Part shown: positions 24,166-31,850 of the stretch, one piece after another
Layout: the number at the start of each line of letters is the position of its first letter
Position numbering within the stretch: position 1 is the first letter of the stretch
Origin: CAYNTC01 sp964432925
Lineage (GTDB): Bacteria > Planctomycetota > Phycisphaerae > Sedimentisphaerales > Anaerobacaceae
Length of the DNA: 38,293 nt
Assembly (NCBI GenBank): GCA_964432925.1
Contig: CAYSPM010000008.1
Coordinates: 1 to 38,293 of the forward strand
Direction: 5' to 3'
Notes under the pieces: model-generated
What the model saw: only the letters and a program-made list of their open reading frames with translations
The model's database searches: none
What the model was told of the DNA's origin: nothing
Made by a program: the position numbers and the translations under genes

Positions 24166-25661
24166 CCATAGGAACGGTCGTCGAAACAGATAGCCCAACA
24201 GAATGCACACTATACTATAAAAGACTGCACTTGCCTATAGATTTATCTGCTTTGAGCGAGACATTTGCTGCTCTAAAGTCACCCTCGATTCTCGGGGGCA
24301 ACCCGGCCAAGGCGCATGCGGGTAGATTCAGCTACTGGGCTGCTGAGCCAAGAGAGGTATTTGAGTTTCGGGCCGGCCAAAAAGACCCCTTTGAAAAACT
24401 GCATGGGGTCCTAAATAAATATAAATTAGAAAACCCCGCGATAAATCGCGGGGCTAAACGTTTAGCCCCCAAATCCTTCGACCTGGCTCAGGACAGGTTT
24501 ATTTGGGGGTTGCCTAAGGGCATCTTTTGTGGCGGGTGGATTGGATATTTTAGCTACGAACTTGGAAGATATATTGAACGACTGCCGGAAACAACTATAG
24601 ATGACCTCAAAATGCCTTTGATTCAATTGTGTTTTTACGATCGCCTTATAGCCTATGACCATATAGAGGGGGACTTTTGGCTGATTGCCCTGCATCTGCC
24701 GGGCGATTCGGAAAGCCCAGAAGAGAAAATAGTCGCTCTTGAAGAACGATTTTCCCAAGCCCAAAGAGTTCATCTTTCACAACCTGAATCTTGCGATATT
24801 GAGAACATTGATTTTGCGCAAGTTCGATGCAACATGAATAAAGACTATTACCTGCGAATGATTGAGAAAATAAAGAGGTACATCTATGATGGCGATGTCT
24901 ACCAAATAAACTTCTCACAGCGATTCGAATGTGATTACACTGCAAGGCCGATAGACCTTTTCCACTGGCAGAACCACTACAATCCAAGTGGCTATGCAGC
25001 ATATATTGACGCTGGGCGCTTCCATATAGTAAGCGCATCACCTGAGATGTTCATAACCATCAATGACGGCATAATCCAGACCAAGCCAATAAAGGGTACT
25101 CGCCGACGCGTCTTTGAAACATCCGAAAGCAACCGGCAAGCCAAGAAGGCCAACGACGCTAACTATACGGAACTGCTCGCCAGCGAAAAAGAACAAGCTG
25201 AGCTCAATATGATAATAGATCTAGAGCGAAACGACGTGGCCAGAATCTGTGAGCCGGGAACGAGAAAGGTACTTCAGCCCAGGACCATCGAGGCCTACCC
25301 GACGGTTTTCCATGCTGTGGCTACGGTTGGTGGACAACTTCGCAAAGACGTCACATTCTGCGACGCTCTAAAAGCAATGTTCCCAGGCGGCTCGATAACC
25401 GGTGCTCCCAAGATACGCTCGATGAAAATTATCGACGAAACTGAGCCTACAGTTAGAGCAGTCTACACCGGCAGTATTGGCTTTATCGGATTGGATGGCA
25501 ATGTGTGCTTGAGTATCGCCATAAGAACAATTATTATCACGAATCAAACAGCCTTTGCCCAGACGGGTGGTGGGATCGTCGCGGATTCTGATCCCCAATC
25601 AGAATGGGATGAGACTATCACCAAGGCCAGGGCGCTAATAGCAGGAATAAATAGCGTATAG
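24162..25661 (+). CDS. pabB: Aminodeoxychorismate synthase component I, with an in-frame repeat insertion
   Basis: PabB converts chorismate plus ammonia to 4-amino-4-deoxychorismate, the first step to p-aminobenzoate and folate. The 499-residue protein has the chorismate-binding core: QINFSQRFE, the motif KPIKGTR with the Lys typical of PabB (K311; anthranilate synthase has Ala there), ELNMIIDLERND, FPGGSITGAPK and TGGGIVADSDP. Residues about 91-116 are encoded by nested palindromic repeats inserted in frame between two ordinary segments. The insert lies in the variable N-terminal domain, before GIFCGGWIGYFSYELG, so activity may survive. It begins within deoC (ATGA). No pabA is present nearby; pabC lies downstream beyond an inserted cassette. 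Confidence 0.93.
   Translation: MTIGTVVETDSPTECTLYYKRLHLPIDLSALSETFAALKSPSILGGNPAKAHAGRFSYWAAEPREVFEFRAGQKDPFEKLHGVLNKYKLENPAINRGAKRLAPKSFDLAQDRFIWGLPKGIFCGGWIGYFSYELGRYIERLPETTIDDLKMPLIQLCFYDRLIAYDHIEGDFWLIALHLPGDSESPEEKIVALEERFSQAQRVHLSQPESCDIENIDFAQVRCNMNKDYYLRMIEKIKRYIYDGDVYQINFSQRFECDYTARPIDLFHWQNHYNPSGYAAYIDAGRFHIVSASPEMFITINDGIIQTKPIKGTRRRVFETSESNRQAKKANDANYTELLASEKEQAELNMIIDLERNDVARICEPGTRKVLQPRTIEAYPTVFHAVATVGGQLRKDVTFCDALKAMFPGGSITGAPKIRSMKIIDETEPTVRAVYTGSIGFIGLDGNVCLSIAIRTIIITNQTAFAQTGGGIVADSDPQSEWDETITKARALIAGINSV
24434..24509. repeat. Nested palindromic repeats inside pabB
   Basis: Three structures abut. First, CCCCGCGAT-AA-ATCGCGGGG (24434-24453) is a hairpin. Second, GGGGCTAAACGTTTAGCCCC (24450-24469) is a perfect 20-bp palindrome joining two repeat units head to head. 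Third, CCCCCAAAT (24466-24474) pairs with ATTTGGGGG (24501-24509). The loop of the third contains a different repeat (24475-24497, CCTTCGACCTGGCTCAGGA and on) that matches the gspG/gspH junction family. The whole insert is translated in frame. Confidence 0.85.
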
Positions 25662-25678
25662 CGGGGAGCGGATAGCAA
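25651..25678. repeat. Degenerate heptamer array over the pabB stop codon
   Basis: Four seven-base units, ATAGCGT, ATAGCGG, GGAGCGG and ATAGCAA, run through the last codons and the TAG stop (25659-25661) of pabB. Its reverse complement resembles the array at 26479-26506, so the two form an inverted pair around the cassette. Confidence 0.7.
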
Positions 25679-25736
25679 ACAGGAAAAACCAAAAATTAAA
25701 ATGCAACATTTTGAACAATAACAAAGGGTGTATTTT

Positions 25737-26047
25737 ATGGTGGAAACAGGAGAACTACAAAAAACAGGCTTCCGCTAATGAGGATCGCTTAGTAGTTTTA
25801 GTAAAGCAGATCATTGACAAGACGAATCGCTTAGCAAGATTAGAGAAACAGCTACTATCAGAGGAACAAGAAAAAGTTAAAGGAGAACTAAAAGAATTAG
25901 AAAAAGGTTTCTGGGTAACTTTGCCTAAACAGAAGTTAGTGGGCCTCTGTATATTAGCAGGCTTTAGGTGGTGCGGCAGCTGGTTTTGGTGGCATTTGGC
26001 TTGTTTACCAGCTCATCAAGTGGCTTGTTATGGGTTTTTACGATTGA
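25737..26047 (+). pseudogene. Small membrane-associated protein gene broken by two one-base insertions
   Basis: An uninterrupted but odd frame spans 25711-26067; its two ends make poor sense. Reading from the ATG at 25737, which has AAAGGG eight bases upstream, gives MVETGELQKTGFR. Skipping one T at 25776 continues into NEDRLVVLVKQIIDKTNRLA and a charged coiled-coil. Skipping one A at 25966 gives LAGFGGAAAGFGGIWLVYQL and a stop at 26045-26047. The reconstruction has about 102 residues: a coiled-coil followed by a C-terminal membrane helix. I do not recognise the family. The shifts may be real decay or assembly errors. It lies between two inverted heptamer arrays with the four-helix-bundle gene. 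Confidence 0.5.
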
Positions 26048-26133
26048 ACCACGAGCACGAGAGTTAGTAAAAGTGAAAGAGAAACGACAAAAGAAAATAT
26101 CAGAAATTACATGATGGCGGGTAGCCTGTAGTT

Positions 26134-26484
26134 ATGAAGACAAAATCATTCAGAGACCTCATAGTTTGGCAGAAAAGCTATAAATTGGCGTTAGAAATAT
26201 ATAGAGTAACAAAAGACTTTCCAAAATCTGAAGTCTACGGCCTATCTCAGCAAATGAGAAAAGCAGCCGTATCTGTACCATCTAATATAGCTGAAGGCTA
26301 CGGTAGAAAACATAAGGCAGAGTATAAACAATTCTTATCTATTGCCTATGGTTCATTGCTGGAGGTCGAAACCCAATATTCGTTAGCAGCAGACTTAAAG
26401 TATGTGGGTAAGTGTGAAATCATAGAAAACCTATTAAAAGAAGTCGGCGCCATGTTATATAGAATGCTAAACCCTATCCGCTAA
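26134..26484 (+). CDS. Four-helix-bundle protein (S23/bIVP family)
   Basis: The 116-residue protein shows the family hallmarks: FRDLIVWQKSYKLALEIYRV at the N-terminus, FPKSEVYGLSQQMRKAAVSV, PSNIAEGYGR, and a QFLSIAYGSLLEVETQ helix. Members form pentameric four-helix bundles. Some are encoded in intervening sequences of 23S rRNA genes, and others (Avd-like) accompany diversity-generating retroelements. Neither an rRNA nor a reverse transcriptase is present here. It lies between pabB and pabC in a segment bordered by inverted heptamer arrays; its stop codon lies inside the right-hand array. Such free-standing copies look like mobile cargo. The exact cellular role is unknown. Confidence 0.9.
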   Translation: MKTKSFRDLIVWQKSYKLALEIYRVTKDFPKSEVYGLSQQMRKAAVSVPSNIAEGYGRKHKAEYKQFLSIAYGSLLEVETQYSLAADLKYVGKCEIIENLLKEVGAMLYRMLNPIR

Positions 26485-26506
26485 ACGCTGTACGCTAAAC
26501 GCTATA
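26479..26506. repeat. Heptamer array at the stop of the four-helix-bundle gene
   Basis: Four tandem seven-base units, CGCTAAA, CGCTGTA, CGCTAAA and CGCTATA. The first contains the TAA stop codon at 26482-26484. The array ends four bases before the pabC ATG. In reverse complement it has the NNAGCGT form seen at the end of pabB. Confidence 0.8.
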
Positions 26507-26509
26507 ATT

Positions 26510-27370
26510 ATGGAAAAGGTTTTCTTAAATGATCAGTTAGTGGATATCGACAAAGCTTGCATATCAGTTACAGATAGCGGCTTTTTGTACGGAGCTGGAC
26601 TTTTCGAGACGATGCGTAGTCATAATGGAGTGGTCTTTTGTCTGAAAGATCATCTGGATAGATTATTCTTCAGTGCAAATAGCCTATCGATGAACAACCC
26701 TTACGACAAAGAATATCTCATCGACGCCATATATAAGGTCCTGCATGTTAACAAGTTAACCGATGCCCGTCTCCGGATGACACTAACTAACGGCCCAATG
26801 GCTAAGTCAAACCAAAGGCCAAGGCCTACCTTACTAATAACCGCCACCAAGTTAGAGCCTTATCCGCAGGAGTATTACAACAAGGGTGTCATGGTCGTTT
26901 TATGTCCATTTAGGCAGAACGTTAGCGAACCGACGTATGGGCACAAAACCACAAGCTATTTCTCACGTATGCTCGCGCTGAATTGGGCACACCAAAGAAG
27001 GGCTGCTGAGGCTTTATGGTTCACGGTTGACGATCGTCTGGCTGAAGGCTCCATCAGCAATGTGTTTTTAATTAAGAACTCAGCGCTGTATACTCCGCCG
27101 ATCGAAACGCCGGTGCTTGCAGGTGTCGCCAGAAAGACCGTTTGTCAGATCGCCTTAAGAAATTCCATCAAGCTGGTCGAAAAGAATCTTTATATAAATA
27201 ATGTTCTTGAGGCTGATGAAGTTTTTCTGACAAATGTAATCATGCAGATTCTGCCGGTAATCAGTGTGGAAAAGCACACAGTAGGCGACGGCAAAGTTGG
27301 GCCGATCGCTAAAATGTTATATGAGCGTTTTAATGAATTTGTTAAGGATAATTGCAGGCCAAATCAGTAA
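26510..27370 (+). CDS. pabC: Class IV aminotransferase fold enzyme, probably aminodeoxychorismate lyase
   Basis: PabC removes pyruvate from aminodeoxychorismate to yield p-aminobenzoate, using PLP. The 286-residue protein has the class IV signatures. These are SVTDSGFLYGAGLFETMR near the N-terminus, the PLP-lysine region TYGHKTTSYFSRMLAL, and EGSISNVFLIKN with TPPIETPVLAGVARKTV. Branched-chain and D-amino-acid aminotransferases share the fold. The PabC choice rests on the nearby pabB, from which it is separated only by an inserted 0.85-kb cassette. No clear Shine-Dalgarno is present; the heptamer array occupies the region where one would be, so its expression may have been altered by the insertion. 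Confidence 0.8.
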   Translation: MEKVFLNDQLVDIDKACISVTDSGFLYGAGLFETMRSHNGVVFCLKDHLDRLFFSANSLSMNNPYDKEYLIDAIYKVLHVNKLTDARLRMTLTNGPMAKSNQRPRPTLLITATKLEPYPQEYYNKGVMVVLCPFRQNVSEPTYGHKTTSYFSRMLALNWAHQRRAAEALWFTVDDRLAEGSISNVFLIKNSALYTPPIETPVLAGVARKTVCQIALRNSIKLVEKNLYINNVLEADEVFLTNVIMQILPVISVEKHTVGDGKVGPIAKMLYERFNEFVKDNCRPNQ

Positions 27371-27523
27371 AACAGGGAGCGAATATCGAAATGGCTGTGA
27401 CAACCAGAATGTGATATAAGCTAATGTCCGCTCAAATATCAGATCGCGGTTTTAATATACCGGCCAAAGAGTAGATACAGGATCGTTTCTTGAGCTTTTG
27501 CTGATTTAATTTGAGTAACGCCG

Positions 27524-28636
27524 ATGAAAGTAAGTGATATAGCAGTAACTATCGAAAAGATTGTGCCACTGGGGCTGGCACAAAGTTGGGACAATGTGGG
27601 ACTATTGATCGGTGATCCTGAGCGGGAAGTTAAGAATATTCTGCTGACGATTGATGTAACAACGGACGTTGTTACCGAAGCCAAGAAGCTCAAAACAGAT
27701 ATTATTGTGAGTTATCACCCTGTAATCTGGGACGGTCTGAAGAAGATTACCGCCGACGGTCCAAGTCGTATTGTATACAACCTGATCCGAAATGGCATCG
27801 CGGTTTTTTCTATACACACTGCTCTGGATTCTGCCATCGGTGGTGTTAACGACGGCCTGGCGAAGATTATCGGTATTGAGAATGCTAAACCTATTGGTGA
27901 TTACGTTGATTATCCTGCCAGTGAAAACTACAAGCTCATTGTCTTCGTCCCAGTCGAATCTGTGGGCAGCGTGTCAACCGCCGTTTTCGCTGCAGGTGCA
28001 GGCTCGATAGGCAACTACAGCAACTGCAGCTTTCAGGCAGAGGGCACCGGGACCTTTTTGCCATTGCAGGGTGCACTACCAGCTATAGGTGAAAAAGGTA
28101 AGCTCGAAAAAGTCCCCGAGGTAAGATTTGAAACGATAGTACCCGAAGAGAGTCTCGATAAGGTAGTCGCCGCAATGAAAAAAGCACATCCTTATGAGAC
28201 ACCCGCATTTGATATTTTTAGACTAAGCAATAGTGCAAGTAGGTTCGGCTTAGGCAGAATCGGCAAACTAAACCAGCCATTGTTCGTAAAGCAGATCATC
28301 AGTAGAATCAAGAAGCATACCGGGGCGAAAGCGTTTGGTGTGGTAGGAAACGAAAAGCGATTGTTAAAAACAGCCGCGGTTTGCGCAGGCTCATGCGGTA
28401 AGATTGTCAATCAGGTGATAGCCGCGAAGGCTGATCTGTACGTAACCGGCGAATTGAAACACCATCATGCGCTTGCCGCGCAAGAAGCGGGCGTAACCTG
28501 TATTTGTCTTAGCCATACGGTCTCGGAACGATTCTTTTTGAAAAAATTAGCCAGGCAATTGCAAAGCCGGTTAGGACAAGTGATAATCAAGATAAGCAAA
28601 AAAGATGCAGACCCCTTTAGGTGGAAGATTCTATGA
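27524..28636 (+). CDS. NIF3-family dinuclear-metal protein (GTP cyclohydrolase I type 2-like)
   Basis: NIF3/YqfO proteins are widespread, hexameric, and bind two metal ions; the biochemical role is uncertain, although databases often name them GTP cyclohydrolase 1 type 2. Visible metal-site motifs are DNVGLLIGDP, SYHPVIW, HTALDSAIGGVND, and near the C-terminus GELKHHHALAAQEAG with CLSHTVSER. The protein has 370 residues rather than about 250 because a PII/CutA-like domain (about 127-235, with KLIVFVPVESV and AHPYETPAFDIF) is inserted between the two halves, as in YqfO. Its stop overlaps the scpB ATG by four bases (ATGA), so the two are cotranslated. Confidence 0.92.
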   Translation: MKVSDIAVTIEKIVPLGLAQSWDNVGLLIGDPEREVKNILLTIDVTTDVVTEAKKLKTDIIVSYHPVIWDGLKKITADGPSRIVYNLIRNGIAVFSIHTALDSAIGGVNDGLAKIIGIENAKPIGDYVDYPASENYKLIVFVPVESVGSVSTAVFAAGAGSIGNYSNCSFQAEGTGTFLPLQGALPAIGEKGKLEKVPEVRFETIVPEESLDKVVAAMKKAHPYETPAFDIFRLSNSASRFGLGRIGKLNQPLFVKQIISRIKKHTGAKAFGVVGNEKRLLKTAAVCAGSCGKIVNQVIAAKADLYVTGELKHHHALAAQEAGVTCICLSHTVSERFFLKKLARQLQSRLGQVIIKISKKDADPFRWKIL

Positions 28637-29325
28637 CAGAGAAGCAAATCAACAAGCAGATGTCCGATGAACAATATACCGAGCCTTCACAGCAGGACTT
28701 GGATTCCAGCTTCACTGACGGTGACATGACAAGCACCGAAAACGATAGCCAGACTCTTGACGAGGTCCAGGATGACGACGAAATGAGCCTCGCCATACAA
28801 AATGAGCCGACCGTTGAGTCTGTAATAGAAGCGATTCTCTTTGCCAGCGATGAACCTTTGTCAGAGACCAGGATCGCGGACATAGTAGAAAGTGGCGTCA
28901 AGCAGGTCCGCCAACACATCGATAATCTCAACGAAAGGTACGAAGTCAACAATAATGCCTTCAGAATAGAACAAATTGCTGGAGGCTATCAAATGCTAAC
29001 CTTAAGTCCATACAATCATTGGCTTAAGAAATTACTTCGAGTGCGCGGCGACAGCAAGCTAAGCCCTGCGGCTTTGGAGACGCTAGCGATAATTGCATAT
29101 AAACAACCGGTTATGCGTGCTGATATAGAGGCTATAAGAGGTGTCGCAGCAGGCGATATAATTCGGTCCCTTTGCTACAAAGGATTGGTCAAGATTGTAG
29201 GCCGAGCTGAAGTCCTGGGTCGACCTATGCTCTACGGCACAACGAAAAAATTCCTGGAACTTTTTGGCTTAAACTCGCTCAAGGATTTGCCAAAAATCGA
29301 AGAGCTCAAGAAGCCTCCTTCTTGA
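28633..29325 (+). CDS. scpB: Segregation and condensation protein B
   Basis: ScpB dimers join ScpA and SMC in the bacterial condensin. After an acidic, low-complexity N-terminal extension of about 58 residues come two winged-helix domains. The first holds VESVIEAILFASDEPLSETR and the GGYQML segment. The second holds the strongly conserved LSPAALETLAIIAYKQPVMR, ADIEAIRGV and GRPMLYGTT motifs. The total is 230 residues. The ATG at 28633 overlaps the NIF3 stop; a GTG at 28621 is a less likely start. scpA is not in the window. The N-terminal extension is longer than usual and probably disordered. Confidence 0.94.
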   Translation: MTEKQINKQMSDEQYTEPSQQDLDSSFTDGDMTSTENDSQTLDEVQDDDEMSLAIQNEPTVESVIEAILFASDEPLSETRIADIVESGVKQVRQHIDNLNERYEVNNNAFRIEQIAGGYQMLTLSPYNHWLKKLLRVRGDSKLSPAALETLAIIAYKQPVMRADIEAIRGVAAGDIIRSLCYKGLVKIVGRAEVLGRPMLYGTTKKFLELFGLNSLKDLPKIEELKKPPS

Positions 29326-29417
29326 GTAGAGAATCTGTCTTGTCCCTTGGTGTCCAGGCTTATCGCACCTACTTCTGCTTGGATTTGCGCAGTTGCAGTT
29401 TGATTATTTCCGTTGTC

Positions 29418-30908
29418 TTAAGGCATTATCGGTTCGAATCGCCAGATATTCCAGCTACCACCTCTGTTTGACCTAAAATAGATGAACTTGCCGGTATAGT
29501 CCCAACTGGGGCCATCGTCTCTCGAACCGTTCGTTGTCAACTGTGTTTTTTGGGAACCATCTGCTGTCATCAGCCAAATGTCGAAATTCTTTCTCTTTTT
29601 CGAGTCTAGGCCTTCGTTGGAGGCATGCACTATCCATTTACCATCGGGTGACCATTTAGGATCAATAGCATCATAATCGATATTTTGCGTTAGCTGGGTC
29701 TCGCTGATACCATCTGTGTTCATATGCCATATTTGCTTTTTTCCGCTGATCTTGTCGTTGCGGACAAAAAGTATCTTGTTTCCATCCGATGAAATCTGCG
29801 GTGCTTCTCCTTCGCGTAGCTGAGTAGGCAAGCAGCCGTTAATGTTTATCGTCCATATCTGAGGTTCTTCCGCCCTGGGAGGATTAGAAGTATAGGCGAC
29901 AGTATTACTATCCGGTGAAACCGAAGGCCAGTAATCCTCAGCCGATGTGCTTGTGATGTTCGTTATTCCACCTCCTCCGTCAGACTTAATCCGCCATAAG
30001 GTTGGATTCGCACTTGTGCGGTTCGAACTGAACACCAGATACCGGCCGTCCGGAGTAAATGATGGAAACAGATCTCGCCATTTCCCATAGGTCACTCGTG
30101 TTTTCCCAAATGAACCAATGGTCGTTTTCCAGATATTGCTATACGAGGTTCCATCCTCCTCTTCAACAATTACACGATACACTAAGACGTCCTCAGTTGG
30201 CGATAAGATCGGTGAACCGATCTGGAAAGACTGATCCTCGTTATTGGTAATCCGAGTCACGCTTTTAACATTCGGCGATCTCTCGATGATTTCGAGGTAT
30301 GCCAGTGTTGGTTTGCGAATGATGGCCAACTTCACGCCTTTTTCTGTTACTTTTGGCTCGAAAGATACTAATTCAACAGAAACCGTCTCAATTTTTTCGA
30401 GGTCTAGGTCATATTGTTTTTTATCTTCCGGTTTGAATCCTATGATTAGTTGTTCCCCTTTGTATCCTTCTTTTTTAGCTATGATTTCGTATTGCTTGCT
30501 CTTATCGGCAAATCGCAGAGTTTTTGTTAAAGGCGCGATTCCACGTTCAACGCCGTCTATATAGATAGTGGCCATGTCAGGATTGGTGCTGATCCTCACA
30601 GTCTTTTCGATCTTTTCCAGGACGATATGATATTCTGTTTCCTCTTTGGGTTCGAGACGTATCGTTGCTTCTCCGTCTCTGTATGATGGCCACTTTTTAG
30701 CGACTACTTGGTATTGTTGGAGCTTATCATCGAACCGCAGCTTCTTTGTCAGCGGCGTGATTCCGCTTTCTTCGCCGTTTACATAGACTACGGCCATGTT
30801 GGGGTCAGTTGTGACTGTGACCATCTTGTACTGAGCGCATCCAGCGAAGCAGAAAATTATCACAGGCACAAAAAGTATTACTGGTATTAATCTCCCTATT
30901 TTATCCAT
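29418..30908 (-). CDS. Lipoprotein with two PEGA domains and a TolB-type beta-propeller
   Basis: The 496-residue exported protein has a signal with lipobox FAGC (lipid Cys at about 24). Two consecutive PEGA repeats follow, of about 70 residues each, with matching cores AVVYVNGEESGITPL and ATIYIDGVERGIAPL. Then comes a propeller built of TolB/PD40 repeats such as SFTPDGRYLVFSSNR, SVSPDSNTVAYTSN, KWSPDGKWIVHASN and SWDYTGKFIYFRSNR. PEGA domains are surface or wall-associated modules, and TolB-like propellers bind protein partners. No Tol-Pal gene is near. The ATG at 30908 was preferred because GGGAGG lies ten bases upstream; an in-frame ATG at 30926 is possible. Confidence 0.85.
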   Translation of the reverse strand: MDKIGRLIPVILFVPVIIFCFAGCAQYKMVTVTTDPNMAVVYVNGEESGITPLTKKLRFDDKLQQYQVVAKKWPSYRDGEATIRLEPKEETEYHIVLEKIEKTVRISTNPDMATIYIDGVERGIAPLTKTLRFADKSKQYEIIAKKEGYKGEQLIIGFKPEDKKQYDLDLEKIETVSVELVSFEPKVTEKGVKLAIIRKPTLAYLEIIERSPNVKSVTRITNNEDQSFQIGSPILSPTEDVLVYRVIVEEEDGTSYSNIWKTTIGSFGKTRVTYGKWRDLFPSFTPDGRYLVFSSNRTSANPTLWRIKSDGGGGITNITSTSAEDYWPSVSPDSNTVAYTSNPPRAEEPQIWTININGCLPTQLREGEAPQISSDGNKILFVRNDKISGKKQIWHMNTDGISETQLTQNIDYDAIDPKWSPDGKWIVHASNEGLDSKKRKNFDIWLMTADGSQKTQLTTNGSRDDGPSWDYTGKFIYFRSNRGGSWNIWRFEPIMP

Positions 30909-31025
30909 CCTTATTGCACCTCCCATTTCTTAGGATAATTCTTACGATACACTCTCGCTTAAGTTCCAAGAATAATCAACCCGCTTTTCTTTGGATAGAG
31001 AAAGAGCTATAACTCTAAGCGATAG

Positions 31026-31053
31026 AAGATAAGTGTTGTGCATTACCTGTCAA
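31026..31053 (-). promoter_or_regulatory. Candidate promoter of the PEGA/TolB lipoprotein gene
   Basis: On the minus strand, a perfect TTGACA (31053-31048) is followed by 16 bases and TATCTT (31031-31026, 4 of 6). Transcription would start near 31019, giving a leader of about 110 bases. Confidence 0.5.
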
Positions 31054-31156
31054 GTGGTTTTTTTGGGAAAAATGGTCCGATCCAGAAATGGCTTGCAGCG
31101 TACCCTAACGAAGCGATAAAATTTTTGGCTGGCCCCGGGACACCGTTGCTCCTGGG

Positions 31157-31181
31157 TTAGCCCCCAACTTTACGTTGGGGG
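31157..31181. repeat. Hairpin repeat, GTTTAGCCCC family
   Basis: TTAGCCCC leads into the stem CCCCCAAC (31161-31168), loop TTTAC, and GTTGGGGG (31174-31181). Loop and left arm match the copy at 38101-38126, while the inner stem pairs have changed together (CAAC/GTTG here, CGCC/GGCG there). Confidence 0.75.
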
Positions 31182-31352
31182 TCATAAAGAATTGTACAAT
31201 GTGCACAGTACACTATGCCAATAGCCAATGGAAAATTGTAATGAGAAGAGAGATCCTGTTGCTTTTATTTTATACTTTATTTACCGTCCTCATGTGCGTT
31301 CAAGGGACCGCATTATAATGGCATACGCCAACACGACAGTGGAAGGAACGAG

Positions 31353-31760
31353 ATGAGTGTTGAAGATGTAGCAAACGAATTTGTGGCAGCGATCAATCAG
31401 CATAATGTTGAGGCAATCTGTCAACTGATGACCAAAGATCACACTTTCATCGATTCGGGGGGAGATATCTATAGCGGTATTGATAATGATAAAATGAGAC
31501 AGGGTTGGATTGGCTACTATAAGATGTTTCCAGATTACACGATTGACATCTCTGAAGTTTTTGTCTCAGGTAACACGGTCGTGCTACTGGGTAAGGCATC
31601 AGGCACCTACACGTTAGATGGGAGCCTAAAGCCGGATAATCATTGGCAGGTACCGGCAGCGTGGAAAGCTGTTGTCGTGGGTGAAAAGATAAAAGTTTGG
31701 CAGGTGTTCGCTGATAATTCGTCCGTAGTCGAAATCATAAGAAAAAATAAGAATGATTGA
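31353..31760 (+). CDS. SnoaL-like (NTF2-fold) protein
   Basis: A 135-residue soluble protein with the cone-shaped alpha/beta NTF2 fold pattern. It begins with a long N-terminal helix VANEFVAAINQHNVEAICQL, then the typical MTKDHTFIDSGGDIYSG strand-loop. A WIGYYKMFPDYTIDI segment and closing beta strands (EKIKVWQVFADNSSV) follow. SnoaL-like proteins include polyketide cyclases, isomerases and many orphans, so the substrate cannot be stated. No export signal is seen. AAGGA lies about six bases before the ATG. The GDSL esterase gene follows 90 bases later on the same strand; a functional link is not evident. Confidence 0.75.
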   Translation: MSVEDVANEFVAAINQHNVEAICQLMTKDHTFIDSGGDIYSGIDNDKMRQGWIGYYKMFPDYTIDISEVFVSGNTVVLLGKASGTYTLDGSLKPDNHWQVPAAWKAVVVGEKIKVWQVFADNSSVVEIIRKNKND

Positions 31761-31850
31761 AGGGTATAATCTGCGATAGCATATAAATGGCATATATTTG
31801 AGGCCGGGGAGCAGTTGCATTAGATGGATTAAAGAGAAAGGAAATAACAG

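Larger units (their letters stand above)
30909..31352. other. Divergent intergenic region with a promoter and a hairpin repeat
   Basis: No gene of its own. It contains the minus-strand promoter at 31026-31053 and a hairpin repeat of the GTTTAGCCCC family at 31157-31181. An A/T-rich segment near 31255-31285 (TTGCTTTTATTTTATACTTTATTT) probably precedes the plus-strand SnoaL-like gene, though a convincing promoter pair could not be fixed. Confidence 0.5.

Noticed and set aside
29430..29442. GGTTCGAATC, as in a tRNA T-loop
   Set aside because: It lies inside the PEGA/TolB gene, with no acceptor or anticodon stems around it.
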